Source of the DNA: Agelaius tricolor
Lineage: Eukaryota; Chordata; Aves; Passeriformes; Icteridae
Direction of reading: 5' to 3'
Length of the DNA: 64,000 bases
NCBI GenBank assembly: GCA_023055355.1
Contig: JALJCS010000034.1
Coordinates: forward strand, 2,494,001-2,558,000
In this document: piece by piece, positions 1 to 13,200 of the stretch
Layout of the letters: each line of letters opens with the position of its first letter
Numbering within the stretch: the first letter of the stretch is position 1
Notes under the pieces: generated by a model
The model's database searches: none
Seen by the model: the letters and a program-made list of their open reading frames with translations, nothing else
What the model was told of the DNA's origin: nothing
Position numbers and translations under genes: made by a program

Positions 1-2415
1 ACTAAAACTCTACAGCAATGAAATGGTGAAAATACATTGTGTATGCCTGCCTGATGCAGATAAGATTCTATGATACATTCACACATTTATATGGCAAAAC
101 TCACATACAACTACGCCATGAAAACTCAAATATTTTCACAGATGCATTACAATTAAATTCATACACAAAATTCAGGAGTACGTCATTATTCTATTATTTC
201 TACCTTCCATGGTGTTCTCTGATTATTGATTTATAAGTCAATCTGAAATCCTACTTTCAGGCTGTTTTTTCCAACTATTAGTAACACATTACACTGCAAT
301 AAATGCTGCAACAACTTAATTTATGTTAAGCTTCCACATACATTACAGGAAAGTTTGTTTCTATTGACAGCATAACAATTCAGATTTGCTCTTTAAACTC
401 GTCTACAAAATCTCAAGACCAACAATGCACTTGGTTTAACAAAATCTAATTCATTACAAGAGGAGTCTCAAAATATTCACCACCTTTTACATAATTCTCT
501 CAGGAATTAGGTCTATTACAGCATTCTAATTTACATCTGTGCAGTTGAGTCCATGGATTCGCTCTGGCCAATATAAATCCCTTGAGGTCTAGGGCGGGGA
601 ATGAAACAAGCATATGGATTTTCCACAGTATGAATGTGCCATACAAGTTTGCTACCACAACATTGTTTAGATTACAGGGGGAAAAAAGGACATATTAATA
701 ATTTTATGAAATATGACTTCTAATGCAACAAACTTTCAGCATTCATAGCAGCTTTTACTTTAATTTTCAATGCTGTCATGTGTAAACTCGTTTTTTTCCT
801 ATGTAATCATTTTTAAAAATCAGTTCATCACAACAACCTTAAAAGGCAACTTTTCCTACACAAAAGCAGAATGAGTTTATTGAGGTGTTGCATGGACGAA
901 CTGACCTAACAGACCAGAACAGTTACCTCTACAGGATCATTACACCACAAGCTACACAAGATTTACACAACAGACACTAATGATTCTCCTAGAGAATTCA
1001 CTACAGACCATTGATCAATAATCCATTTTTAAATAAATTCCTACACATATTCAAAAATAAGCAGCAATGTCAACATGTTAGCTCAACAGAATATACTGGA
1101 ACTACTACTGGGATGCAAAAACATAATTGTGCTTCTTAGTGTATCTTTTTTATGACTTGATTGCAAAGTAATTTACAAATCTGCTTAAGTATCAACACTA
1201 CTATCGGGGAATATTAGGATATGGGGAAATGAACCATAGGTGGGTTGGTACCTTCTTTCTTTACATTACTAGCAATTAATCCAAATTCACACATATATAT
1301 AGCAAACAACAGTTTAGGATGAAATCCAGCCCTGAACTGGCATAAGCATTAAGAAACTGAAAAAAGCCAAAGCTATATGTTTATTCCTTTAGTGAAAAGA
1401 AAAACACAAAATTATTCTGAAGAACCTATGAACAGAAAAAAAGCATTTAACAGCATGATAAAAATAGACTCTGTTCTCTTGCTTTTTGTTGGTTTTTTGT
1501 TGGGGTGTTTTCCTCAAGAAAACCATTGCTACAAATTGTGATCTGCAATTAAAAAAAAATCAGTACACAATACTGCAATCCTCAAAGAGATCCAAAATTT
1601 CTATTCAAAAGTCCCCTCCTATGCTAATGAAGAAAGGTACATAAATTTCTAATACTTCTTATACACATTCATCACTGATGCTGAGTAACCATTCTCCCAG
1701 AACCCCACTCATCTTCTGGAAGAAAGTACCTCCCAGGCTCAAATTGGGTAGAAACTAAGTATATAACCCACTCTACAGATACTTTAGGTGAGTCACAAAG
1801 TCGCCAAATTCCACAAGAAATATTTTGGACCGGGATTAGCACAATGCCAAGTTTTTCTCTAGAAGCCCTGTCATGCACTAGGCTCCCCAGCCCAGCCACA
1901 CTGCTGACTGCAGCTTTATGGAGCCCCTTTCCCAACTCTGCCTTCAAAAGCAACCTCTTACACTCAGTGTGTTCACAGGATGCAAAGGCACATCTGCCAC
2001 TTTCTGGAAAGTGGACACAAGGCCCACACACACAAGCTCAAGGTCTGAGGACTTCAAACATGGAACTATTAGCAAAATATGCTTCCCACAGGGGATCATA
2101 TCTATGGCTGGTCAGGCCTCCTCTTAGCAGGACTGGGCGAGAAAATAAATAAAATTTACACGTTAATGAGTTAGGATGAAGACAGGGATGTTACTTGCCA
2201 ATAACCATCACAGGCAAAACAGGTTCAACTCAGAGATAATGAACTTAAGTCTACACCAATGCAAATAGAGCCGGACAACAAGAAACAAAGACAAGAACTA
2301 CAAGAGCTTCCTCCAATCTCCTTCTTCTCAAGGTACAGTTTCACACTCCTTCATTCTCAACTACTTAACCTCCTTGTCCACACCTCTCAAGCGGGACAAG
2401 GGAGGTAGAAAATGG
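1..2415. other. AT-rich non-coding stretch
   Basis: No convincing exon was seen on either strand. Open frames here, including a 119-codon one on the minus strand at 1,672-2,031, lack recognisable domains and convincing splice context. The minus strand around 850-1,500 has the look of a 3' untranslated region, with a poly(A) signal described separately. Confidence 0.5.
855..881 (-). terminator. Candidate poly(A) site, minus strand
   Basis: On the minus strand an AATAAA hexamer (plus positions 876-881) is followed within about 30 nt by a GT-rich stretch and then by a second GTTGTTGTG stretch. That is the usual vertebrate layout of signal, cleavage region and downstream element. It would suit the end of a minus-strand transcript starting at the CpG island near 44.8 kb. 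No coding exon was found to link the two, so this rests on motif layout alone. Confidence 0.3.
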
Positions 2416-2419
2416 GGTT

Positions 2420-2790
2420 ATAAGCAGCCTGTAACAGTTCCTCTCTGCCACTCCTTCCTCCTCATGCTTCTGCCCCTGCTCCAGCATGGAGCCCCTCCTA
2501 CAGGGCACAGATATCAAAGACCTGCTCCAGGGTGGATCCTACCCATGGGCTACAGCTCCTTTCAAAGGAACCAGCTCCACCATGGATTGGCCACGAGCTT
2601 CACACCAGAGGATATCAGCATGCCCTGCACAGTCTCCTCCACCTGGAGCACACCCTCTCCCCTGACTTTAGTGCTTGTTTCTCACACCTCCCTTTGCTAA
2701 ATACATCTTGCTATAACAAAGAGCAAAACACATTCCTAATACCTTTCCTAAAGACGTCTTCCTAACACATGACTGCTACAACTTGGCTAT
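2420..2790. repeat. Decayed avian interspersed repeat, possibly ERV-derived
   Basis: This block is more GC-rich than its surroundings. It has a recurring 'ctgctcca...atgg' phrase (about 2,476, 2,523, 2,573) and a 'cacctggagcac' phrase near 2,640 that recall an interspersed avian retrovirus-like repeat. I recognise the style, not an exact family. Open frames across it (2,374-2,700 and 2,532-2,765) are read as chance frames in repeat DNA. A repeat search would settle it. Confidence 0.35.
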
Positions 2791-2799
2791 CTATAACCA

Positions 2800-5700
2800 A
2801 TGCAATATGGTAGGGCAAAAAACAGGGGGCAGGGGGACAACAAAAGAACAAGCTACCTACCCACACTGCACAAAACCACACCAAAGTCTACCAAGGAAAA
2901 GACTTTCACTCTTTCACTAACACCAGCAAACGCCAGGTTGCGTCTCAGTTCAGAAAAACTAACTACACTGCTAGACCAAAGAAAATAAATGCCCTTAAGA
3001 TGCCTAATGGTTTATTATCCTGCATCTGAATTTGAAAAAGTGGAAGAATGAACCATATTTTCTCCCTACGCTGAAAATTTATTCCTAAATTACTTAAGAT
3101 TTAGAGCACAAATAGGTTGGGAGGCATTCTTTGCAATTTCATAGGGAAGATTCTTCTTTTATAGGTAGTATAATTTATGAACATCTGAACTAAAATGAGT
3201 GTCTGCCACTAAACTATAAAGATTTGTATATACAGACATGCACATGCCCCTGAGAGCAGTGAACAAACACTAACAAATCCGTCTTTACTTCATGGAAGTG
3301 ACTTCCAGAGTTAATTGTTCAGCATTCAGATGATCTTCCAAAACATCAAAGTTACTTTTCTCCCATGCCAAGTCACAAGCCAAGTCAGACTCCAACAACA
3401 AAAATAGGAACATGTCTTCATTAGTGCTGTTTGGGACATATCTCTCACACACCACATGAGCAGCCTATTGAAACCTTTGCTAATTCAAGCAAAGAGCAGA
3501 AAACTGGCAACCATGCTTATTAAGATGCTTAATACATTTCATCATAAGACTTTTTTTTTTTATACTGGCAAACTAGCTCTCAAAATTTAAACTGTGATTT
3601 CATATGTCAACAATCTGCTTCAGATGAGAAACCTATTCATTTCAGGGATGATATAAGAAGGAAAAATAAATACAGGATACACTCCCTTCTGTCCTCACAG
3701 CACACAAAATGCTTTGGTTTTATATAGTATGTCTATAAATTACATCTTTTGAAACATGGTTATGAGATTCAAGAGAGATTTGTCTTTGTCAATGAAGCTA
3801 TCCTTTATAGCACCCAACAGATGAAGCCTCTCAAAGTGACTGTTGTACAAATTCCTGGGATATAAGCTGACTAGGAAGTGCTACATCATTTAGTTTGATC
3901 CATCCTAAGACACTGCCCTTTAATCACTCACTGGTCTCTGTACTGAGTCTGGCACCTTGTGATATTTTAGAACTAAGCATGTGCTATATCTCACCACAGT
4001 TGGGTCAGTGATCAGATTCATTTGTCTGGCTTCCTTTCCCCAGTTGCTCTCTTATTGTCATCTCCCTAATTAGAGAAAGTACCTAATAAAATCACTTTTT
4101 GTCAAATCTCCTGGTTCCTTCCTTGACTTGTGCAAATTTTGGAAACTCGTTTAAACAAATCAGAATAAGATACAGTTTTCTAGCACTGACCTGGATGTAG
4201 AGTGAAAATCATCCACCTGTTTAACTGGTTTCAAGAGGAATTCACACTTATTTCCTGCAAGCCTAAACCATTTCAGCAACTAGCCATTAATTTGTGTCTC
4301 ACTCTCCAAGTTCCTCAAGAAGCAGCTTTGAATTTCAAAAGCCTAAGTGGACCTAGCAGTTGATTTCTACAAAACTCACCCACATTAAAGTTGTCAGACC
4401 ACCCAGGGGAATGCAGCTGGATCAAACTCCAGCCCCAGAACCCCTTACATCCTACTGTCTCCTTCTGTTTGCAAACACACAGAAATCTCTCAGGCTCCTG
4501 AACAGTGCTTTGAAAGTGAACACTGCTTTAAAAATGTACCTTATATGCAAATTCATTGCTGTATTAACATAAGCCACTCTATCATATCGAAAAATCCTTC
4601 CAACAAAAAACACACAGTCTGCCCAGCAGTGCCATCATTTCCATCCAACTGCTGGTCCATACAGTACAAAAAAATCCTGGGAGCCAATTACAAAGCACTT
4701 AGTGTTAACAGGTGAGCATCTCAAGCTGTATGCTATCCTCAATTCTTTCCAGTCCAGTGCTATTTTCAGGCAATTATGGAAGCATGTCCATAGTACCAGA
4801 CAGAAAGGGTAAGGAAAAGGGCAATTCCACACTTAGTGCTTGTTCACTGCAGAAGATGAGTGGCCTCAACTCCTAATAAAGCCAATGACAGATGAGGGCA
4901 CTCAGCAGCTTGTGCAAGGCTTTCCAATGCATGTCAAGGTCAGAGCCCATTTGAACAAGTCCTTCATATTAGGCATGTAATTGCCTTTTACAACAAAGGA
5001 AGAGAAAACAGCATTCTTTATAACAGATTTAGTTACCAAATGAAATGAAAAAACTGTAGTCAGGGTCTGCAATTGCATCTTGAGCATTCCCACAATGCCT
5101 CATTTAGCTGCGAGATTCTGTTTTCATTATTCCATGGGTTGATGGAGTAATTCTGGATTTAGACCTGTGTATGTTCTAAGCAGACCCTGTGTATAGACTA
5201 TTTATGAGTCAGCTAGAGGATGTTGATATCATGAAGAAGAGCCAGCATTACAGACAGCCAACGATGGATTTTTTTCATTTCTACTCTTCTAATAATAGTG
5301 ATTTATATTTTTGTCCCCAAAAGCACAAAGACAAAATACCTATCATTAAAAAGGATTACTCAAGTTCTCACATTAGACTAGCACATCCAGAAAAGCAGTA
5401 GGAAAATGAATTATCTTATTTTTCATTAGAGAAAGCAGATTTCCTTTCAGTCAGCACCACCTCACCCCTTGGTTCTGCATGCGAACAGGTAAGAGATTTA
5501 TAAAATCAACCTTTTGTCTTCACACACTAAACCTTTCTCAAAAAGGTGAATTACTTATAAGGTTAGAAAAGAAAATCATTATCAACCAAAACAAGACATC
5601 CTAACTCACTGGCTGCCTTTGTCAGATGTCAAATAACTTCCCAGAAGGTTTCCTCTGCTCTGCAGCCGGGAGAATTGGTGACTGCAGCACACAGTCAACA

Positions 5701-6572
5701 CTGTTTTCTCAGCTTTTCTCCCTCCTCCTCACATGGGAGCAGAAACAGGCATTTTAGCATGGAACACCTTTTGCTCCCATCATTTCAAGAGGTCAAAACT
5801 AACCCATGTTAAAACAGAAAAACATGCACTACTGCACTTATATTAGAACATGCTAATATGAATCTACAATTTTCAGAAGATCAAAAAATGAGTAAAATGA
5901 GGCCTACATATTTACAGCCACTTTGCTTTACTCTTTTGCTACACTTTTAAAAAGTGCTTAACCAGTGGGAATAACAGATTTTTGTTTGTAGACACATGCA
6001 GGTATGTACACAAACTTTTGAGAATGGGGAATGTTTCACAACTTCACAGTCAAAAAACTTTGAAAAGTTATTCTTCCATGAACAGATTATTTTTAATATT
6101 TCATTATTTTTCTTTTTAAAAACATGCTTTTAGATGCATGAGTAGATACATATAGATAGATAAATCTATTATAAACATACACAGATATAAATCTCAGAGA
6201 CAAATGTGATCTCTTTAGAGATCACTTCTTAACAGAGGCATGAGTCTTTTTAAGCAAGATGCATTCTTCCACATTTTTGAGGGGGCACATGAAATCCTGT
6301 GCCTCCAGACAGCAGCCAGACTGGAATTGCTAGAGAGCTGGAGGCACAGCTGTACCTTAAGGTCCTGCTATTCTACAGCTGCATCTGAGAAATGCTTGCA
6401 TTTTCCTAAGCTAGCCACCACTAAAATCATTATATTGAGCAGAAGGATGTCTTGTTTCAGTGAATAAATACACTAATGAATCATGATTTTAAAAAGTTAA
6501 GATTTTCGCTAAGGGATAGAAACATCCTCTTTTTCTCTTGATCATTTCAATTAAGATGCTTCAATAGGCAAC
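2800..6572. other. AT-rich non-coding stretch
   Basis: No gene was recognised. A short GATA-type run lies near 6,145-6,165. A splice-donor-like site on the minus strand near 4,368 has stop codons or a poor acceptor upstream and was not accepted as an exon. Confidence 0.5.
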
Positions 6573-7400
6573 TGTAGTAAACCCCATGGACTTAGTAAGG
6601 GCACCTCAGAGAATCTGAAAAACAGGAATGCTGAGGCAGCAAATAAGTTCCTGTCTCCCTGACCCCCCGCCCCATAGCCCATCTCTGTAACCCTATAAGG
6701 CAGTGTTACTTTAACCCTTACTGTTGCTATTCTATTATTTCTCTAGAGTCCTATAATGATATTCTCAGATTTCTAAAGTCCATACCTCTTTGGTGTATTC
6801 TCATGGCTGCCCATCTTCACTGACTCCTTCTGCAGCATGCTGTTCTCTCTCAGGGCAGGGCTCCTTCAAGGCTCTCCCTGCCTGGCCAACCCACCCCCTT
6901 TTATCCCAGCTATCTTCACTGGTCACAGCTGCGGCCCATCAAGGGCAACCGGGAGCTCTGGGGCAAAGCCTCAAAACAGATATTTAAATACATTTCCCCT
7001 ACTATACCTTACTATTGGGCAAATCTGGATTCCCCTGAATCTTTACCATTGGTTAAGTTTGGATTCTCTCCAACCCTATAAAAAGGGCACACTGTACCCC
7101 ATCTGACAGAAGAAGAGCTGTCCCTGGGACCCTTCACAGACCTCCCCAATAAAGCCACCTCTGTGGAACCAGCCAGCGCCTCTCCTTCTCCTCTCTCTGC
7201 CATCTGCTGCATGGGGCAAACTTAGCTAGCAAGCAAGAGCTGAAATCCTAAGAGCTTGCCATCACTATAAGAGCTGATAATCACCAAGTTTGCCCAATCA
7301 CAGGGTTGGGCCTGTGGCTACCGGCCTGAGCTAGCTTAGCCTTCAGGCACCCGTCTCTATACTGCTCTGCATGATAATAAGGCCAAATCAGAGGCTTCAT
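6573..7400 (+). mobile_element. Solo LTR of a class I-like endogenous retrovirus, interrupted by another LTR
   Basis: The right half has a full promoter and polyadenylation layout on the plus strand: CCATTGG at 7,046, TATAAAAAG at 7,077-7,085, and AATAAA at 7,148-7,153. The left half, before the inserted LTR, has the GGAATGCTGAGG and AAGTTCCTG style seen in retroviral U3 regions. The two halves join cleanly if the LTR at 6,722-7,008 and one 4-base duplication are removed, giving about 540 bp. The proposed start is the TG at 6,573. The 8 bases before it (TAGGCAAC) recur at 7,401-7,408, which suggests the right end, but the element would not end in the usual CA there. An end near 7,211 is the alternative. 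No internal retroviral genes are present. Confidence 0.55.
6722..7008 (-). mobile_element. Solo LTR nested inside another LTR
   Basis: This 287-bp element matches the copy at 55,815-56,143 over its length, with small deletions. It is flanked by TTAC at 6,718-6,721 and 7,009-7,012, a 4-base target duplication like that of gammaretrovirus-type ERVs. The match can be stretched to CCTTAC if the end is read two bases shorter. Minus orientation is chosen because that strand carries ATAAAAGG (6,905-6,898) and a CCAAT-like box upstream of it, and because the ends then read close to TG...CA. The first base on that strand appears mutated compared with the other copy. No internal retroviral genes are seen, so it is a recombined solo LTR, younger than the LTR it interrupts. 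Confidence 0.75.
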
Positions 7401-7409
7401 TAGGCAACA

Positions 7410-9846
7410 TCTGAAAGAGCAGAGTACCTTTTCCCCCACAACTGGGAGGTTTACACTTACAGGCACTGGGTCTTGGAGTGACTGTGTTCAGTAATAACCT
7501 GGGAGGGGGTGGTTCTTAGAACTTCCTGCATCTTTTCAGACCTACTAGTGCAAGGACAACACAGCAAATAATGTAACATGAATTGACACACAGCAACCAA
7601 CTGAAAACTTAAAGTTAGCAGATCCAAGTATGTAGCTTTAGAGTACAAGTACAGGATGCTGCTAGAGACTAAACTCCATCCCCCAGAAGCCTGTGGGCAC
7701 CAGAAGGAATCACATGCACACTGCAGCTTTTTCAGATAAAAGATATTTTTCTCTAAGATTGGGAAAGTCATTACCTTGTACTTGTGACAAATAAGCAGCT
7801 CCAGTGATTAGTCAGACTAACAATGACAAGCCGATCAGTGAACAGGACACACAGTGACTAACAGGCCCTGACAGAAAGGGCCCTTCTCCTCAAAGGGTCA
7901 TAATATGATTGCTGGGAGCCAGAAGGATTCACTCAGTAATAAGAATATCATGCATAACTCCTTAAACACTTTCCTAGAATCCACTGCTGACCATGGCACA
8001 GATAAGCTCACAATACTGGGCAGCAGACATGTTTGGTATGTCTCCAGGTAAATATAAGGTTTTCAACAGTATTAGCAGTAAGAGCACTCAACCATCAGTA
8101 ACAGAAAATTCAAAAACCTCCTCAAAGCATCAGGCAGGACTTGATATGATGCCTGCAATAAGTACACAGGGTAAGTAAACCTGGTGAGGAACCTCAAGGC
8201 AGAGCACAAGTAGGATGCTTCCTAAAGCCTCCTGCCCAGCAAGGTTGCTGCACACTTCACAGGAAATTGTGGCTAATTATCATTAGAAAATGCATGTTGT
8301 GGTCTTACCAGGACATGTATAAGATATTCTGAAGATGAGGCACAGAACTTGCTCTGCCCCTTATAACTGAGTCTGTACTGGGTTTGAGCTTGTTAGGGGC
8401 TTTTTCCAACAGAATAAAAGTAAACACAATCACAATGAAGATCAGCTGGGACAAGTGCAGATAAAACATTTGCTGTTGCCAAAATTACTGCATTAGGACT
8501 GATTTTACCACTAAACATGAGCTATTTTCTAACAGCCACTGAGGGAATAGACATTTATTCAAGCTTACTGGAAATTGAAAGACATTTAAAATATGGTCAT
8601 AAAAGCCTGAAGAAACTTGCAAAGGAGGTGTCAAGTGAGTAATGGAAAATCTATACTGATAAAAGAACACAGTCTTTAGAGATGGGAGGGGTAAATTCTG
8701 AGGAACTGGATATCTAATTTTTAGAACACGGCAACCAGTGACTAGTTACTGGCAGAGAAAAACCAGTCTTTGTTTACAGGGGGAAAAAAAAAATCACGTT
8801 AAGGACTTTGTACTCTTTCTCAGGTATATGCAAAGGAAACTCGAGCAAACTAGTTTGAAGTTTCATTAATTAGAAAGGTATTTAGTTCCAGTCAAGCAGT
8901 AGTAATGAAGAAAACAAAAAAAGTGAGGCGTGTGTGATGAGTGGAACCAAGCCAACAACTGCTCAAAGCATGCACAGCAACCAGTAGTTTTCAGTGCAAG
9001 TCATTTATACCTACTCACTTTTTATCCCTGACCACAAACCTCCCTTATCCCTGCAAATGTTCAGTTTTCCTTCCTTGTCAAAACAACCTGATGGGCACGT
9101 GGCCAGCAATGCCAGATCTTGGCCTTTGAATCTCACAGGGCTGCCAGGGAAGAGGATGAAGATGACTAAGAGTTGGAGGGGGACAATGATGGTGCTACTT
9201 CATCTGTTGAAGCTGAGAAAAATCTAGACAGATATGGAGGTCACCTAAAATGTTAAAACAAAAAACTCAAAAAGATGGAAAATGCCATTGCTTATTGTGG
9301 TTTCCAATCTATTGGATGGACTCCAAACACTACTTTCTTTTCATAACATGTGAGCAGTGCAAGTAACAGGAGAAAAAACCCAAAGTCACTTAGGTAACCC
9401 CTAACATTTCTTGAGAATTAAATATTTAGTTTCTTTTCAGTAGCTCTAGCATCTCATGCAGAAGCTGTACTTTTTATGCAGCATTTCCACAGTTAATTAA
9501 TACCAATAAAAATATACCTTGGCTATCGACATATAATAACTAGAAAGCTCCAAGATGCATTTAAGAAGCAAGGGGAAGAGAGTAGATTTTATTCTCCTTT
9601 TATTTCTATCTCCTTCACAGGAACAATAGCTCTAAGAAAAGACCAAGCATTAACTATAAAAGTCCACAGTTCTAACAGTTTTCAGTTCTTTTGGAACATT
9701 TTCCTCTGTGGTTTCAGGAAATGAGTTGTGTGTTTCTTCCTCCACTCCTGAAAAAAACAAACCAAAAACAACCCAGCAGCTTTTATTATTTGGAAATACA
9801 TACACTGAATTTAATGAAAAAATTATACTTGGCACATATAAGACAT
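7410..9846. other. Non-coding stretch
   Basis: No gene was recognised. A minus-strand frame at 7,457-7,771 ends beside a donor-like GTAAGT but has no recognisable protein content. A plus-strand segment near 7,998-8,048 is framed by AG and GT but is too short and featureless to accept. Confidence 0.45.
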
Positions 9847-10236
9847 TGTGAGCGTGTTCACAGGGGCTCTTGGATGAGGCAAAAGGCGAGAACGTTGACT
9901 CCATGCTCAGAAGGCTTGATTTGTTATTTTATGATATATATTACATTGTAACTACACTAAAAAGAAATAGAAGGAAAGGTTTCCTCAGAAGGCTAGCTAA
10001 GAATAGAATAGAAAAGAAGGATAACAAAAGCAGCTGTCTCGGACAGGGCCCGAGAGCCAGCTCTGCCGTGACTGGTCACTAAATCCCCACATCCACATGA
10101 GACCAATCCCAGATCCACCTGTTGCATTCCACAACAGCAGACAATCATTGTTTACATTTTGTTTCTGAGGTCTCTCAGCTTCTCAGAAGGGAAAAAAACC
10201 CTAAGAAAAGATTTTCATAAAAAGATGTCTGTGACA
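9847..10236 (-). mobile_element. Solo LTR, passerine ERV type, minus strand
   Basis: The segment runs from TGTGAGCGTG to GATGTCTGTGACA, giving a TG...CA element of 390 bp with partly inverted ends. The internal order is familiar from songbird LTRs: a CTCAGAAGG phrase, an AT-rich stretch, a run of short GAATAG-like units, GACTGGTCAC, GAGACCAATC, and CAGCTTCTCAGAAGG. On the minus strand the poly(A) signal position near the far end has become AATAACA. The flanks GACAT and GTTCT do not match, so no target duplication is visible. This may reflect decay or recombination between two copies. Family identity is from memory of the sequence style. Confidence 0.7.
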
Positions 10237-10239
10237 GTT

Positions 10240-13200
10240 CTGTTTCTTTCTCAAAACCTCTCCCCTGTTTATTGGAAACTATTTTAACATTAAGTTCCCT
10301 AGGAATCTTGAACACTGGATATTTGGAAACAAATATTTTTGTCCAAATTGCAGTTAACACAGCACCATTTCATACTGCTGCAAAGACGTATAAAAACAAG
10401 GCCAGAAAAGTAGTTCTAGAGATCTTCTTTTTAATCTCCACAATATTCTATGCTTTTAACACTCACGTAAAGGCCTTTCTCAAAAAAAGAATTCTTGGTA
10501 TGACCCTTATACAATCAAGCAAGTAAAGCCTGTCAGATGGATTTTAATACTCCTATGCAGTCTAAGGAAAAAAAAAAAAGCTGCCTAATCCTCAGTAGAT
10601 GGGCTTCAGAAGCCAGTTTCAGTCTGTAAATCAGGAGCTTTTATTCTTCAGAGAGGAACACTGACGTCTTTTTCTGATGGAGAACTGTAACTCTCAACAA
10701 TTCCTCAACAGTTCCTCTCAACTGTTGAGCTGAAGGAGAAGATACATCCTCTGCACTGGATCTTTCTGTGAGCCCTTACATGCCTTCTTTTACATTCATT
10801 TTCTTTTTGAAATTATCCCTCAAGCAATGGTCACTGCTGTGTCCTGTAATTTAAAACAGCCATACCACAGCCAATTCCAATAGCTCTATGTCAGTGAAAG
10901 CAAACCAAACTTAACTGTTACTTTCTACATGTGAAAAATAGCCAAGTCAAAAATACCATGTTCTGAAGGCAAATCTCCAAGTGATTTCTTTTCTAGGGAG
11001 GTTCTGCAGAACTGGCACAGAGCTAAAAGCAACCAGTGTCAAATACCTTGGCATCAAGGAAGAGAACATGTGCAAGCAGTCCCAACAGGTATCTAAGCAA
11101 TAGAAGGTACACAGCTCCAATTTTTCCATTCATTCCCACATATCCACCTTCTTTCTTGCTTTCCCTTGAGCATCAACAGCTATGCTTTTTATCCCACCTT
11201 CATAATCTTCTTGAAATAACCTTACAACTCCACGATCACCTCAAAACCTGACCTACAATTTCCCTGCACAAGGATGCTGCTGTGCCCAAAACGAACTACT
11301 AGAGGTGCACCACCAGGCAGGTGCAGCTGGCTGCCAATGTTGTGTAAATTGACAGACTACAGCTGTGGGAAGATTACTCACACAGCACTCACAAATATGC
11401 TATTTATTTTACACTGTAATCCTACACTGTGAGCATATTCAGCATTGAAGACCAAATCTATCCAACGACACTGCTTGGGCCACATGACACACAAAGCCCA
11501 GCCACAAGAGACCCTTGCAAAAGGAACTGAGGAATGTATGCACTGCCAATTCCAAAGAGTCTCCATATGCTGAACAGAATTAAGTCTTCATTTTGTTTTA
11601 TAGCCACAGACTGTATTTTTAAAAACAGAGAATAAAGTCTTGGCAATAGGCCTATTTCTCAAGAAAAACATCAAAGTTTGGCCAGCTAAACAATTTCTGT
11701 GGTCACCAACTGCGCACTGTTTTGGTTTGGCTGGTTCCCTCTTGGACAGATCTCTTGCCCACCTTTCACACCGCTCATTGGTACCCTTCTGGTCTTAGAG
11801 AACAATGTTCCAGAAATCCAACAGCAACCAACCTCCCTACTGGTTTGTGAACCAATTAGTTCCAGTCCTTTTTATCAACATGTTATAAATCTATCCTAAA
11901 TTGTGTCTACATCTACTTACAGTTATTTTTGATTGTTTCAATCTCTTTGAATAGCATAAAGAAAATCAGAACCTACGAGTCTGTTCCCAGATGGAAAAGC
12001 CTTGAAAACTGCCAATAATGGAATAAAACCTAAGTTATCAAAGCAATTAACGGTTACTGGCTAAAATAATTATGCTTAATTGCAGTAATTATTGTAATGC
12101 ACAGACATCTGTACTCCACATAGAACTGCAAAACACAGAAGGTCAGGAGATGAGACAAGTTGTAAACTGCTATTAGGAAAGCATTTGGTTTCTAGCAAAG
12201 GAAAAACAATGCCAGGTAAACAGAAGACACCAGGCTTCTGGAAAGGCTATTCGAAGTAATAAAGAAGTTCCAGGAGGAGATGTGCATATCGATTTTGTTA
12301 TTTTCCCCTCCAGGGGAGATGGTATATATCTTGCATTCACCTATCAGTAAAGAAGTGACAGCCTAGAATTCCTTTTGTCACATCTGTGCACCACTGGCTC
12401 TGCACAGGAGCCATAACATGTAAATCATGGGGGACAGTCAGAGCAGGACACAGCAGTAAAACCCTTTGGTACATATCACCCAGTACCTGGAAATGCAAGG
12501 CAGCAGGGCCAGTGGTTCCACAGCAGGAATAATCAAGGTGCCTGTTCCCTGGAAGTTGGCCAGAGAAGCTAAACTAACCTGACAGTGTCTGAATATTATT
12601 CAGACTTAAGACATGTAAAAGATGCCAGGATCCAAACTTTGGTTTAACTTAGAGACTCAGTGACCATCCAAAGGCTACCACAACCAGTGATCACAAGAAT
12701 AAAATTAAAGGTAAACCACCCCAAAGGACATGTCTGTCTTCAGCAGCAGGACTGGGTCTCCCTGAAGGACCAGAAAGACTTTCTAGCTCAATAATCCACT
12801 CCCCTTCTGTCTGTCAGTCAGGGAAACTACTTAGTCATATAGTGCCTTCAAAAGTTGGTCCTAGATAATTTCTTTCCTAGCATGAACTCAGATAGAAAAG
12901 CTATTATCTTCAGTTTTTTAACACCAGCGGTTCAAGAGACAGGCATTATTTAATGCTCATGGTAAGAGACAGAGGCATGCTGAATCCAAAGTCCTTCTCA
13001 ACATTGTTCCACACACCATCACCACAACCATCATTTATAAACAAACTGGACCAGTCAATTACTTTGTGAGTGGCAAGGAGACAAAGAGGTGGAGTTGTCT
13101 ATGTCCTTGGAGGCAATAATCTTAGAAGAGATGACCATTTTGACAGCTCATAGACCACAAAATTTATCAAGTTCTCGGCTGGACATTCCCTGTCCCCCTG

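Noticed and set aside
1672..2031. 119-codon minus-strand open frame near the left edge
   Set aside because: Sequence has no family resemblance and no convincing splice sites; its cysteine-rich start looks accidental.
4302..4440. Possible minus-strand exon ending at a GTGAGT donor near 4,368
   Set aside because: Only one frame is open and the acceptor upstream is unclear.
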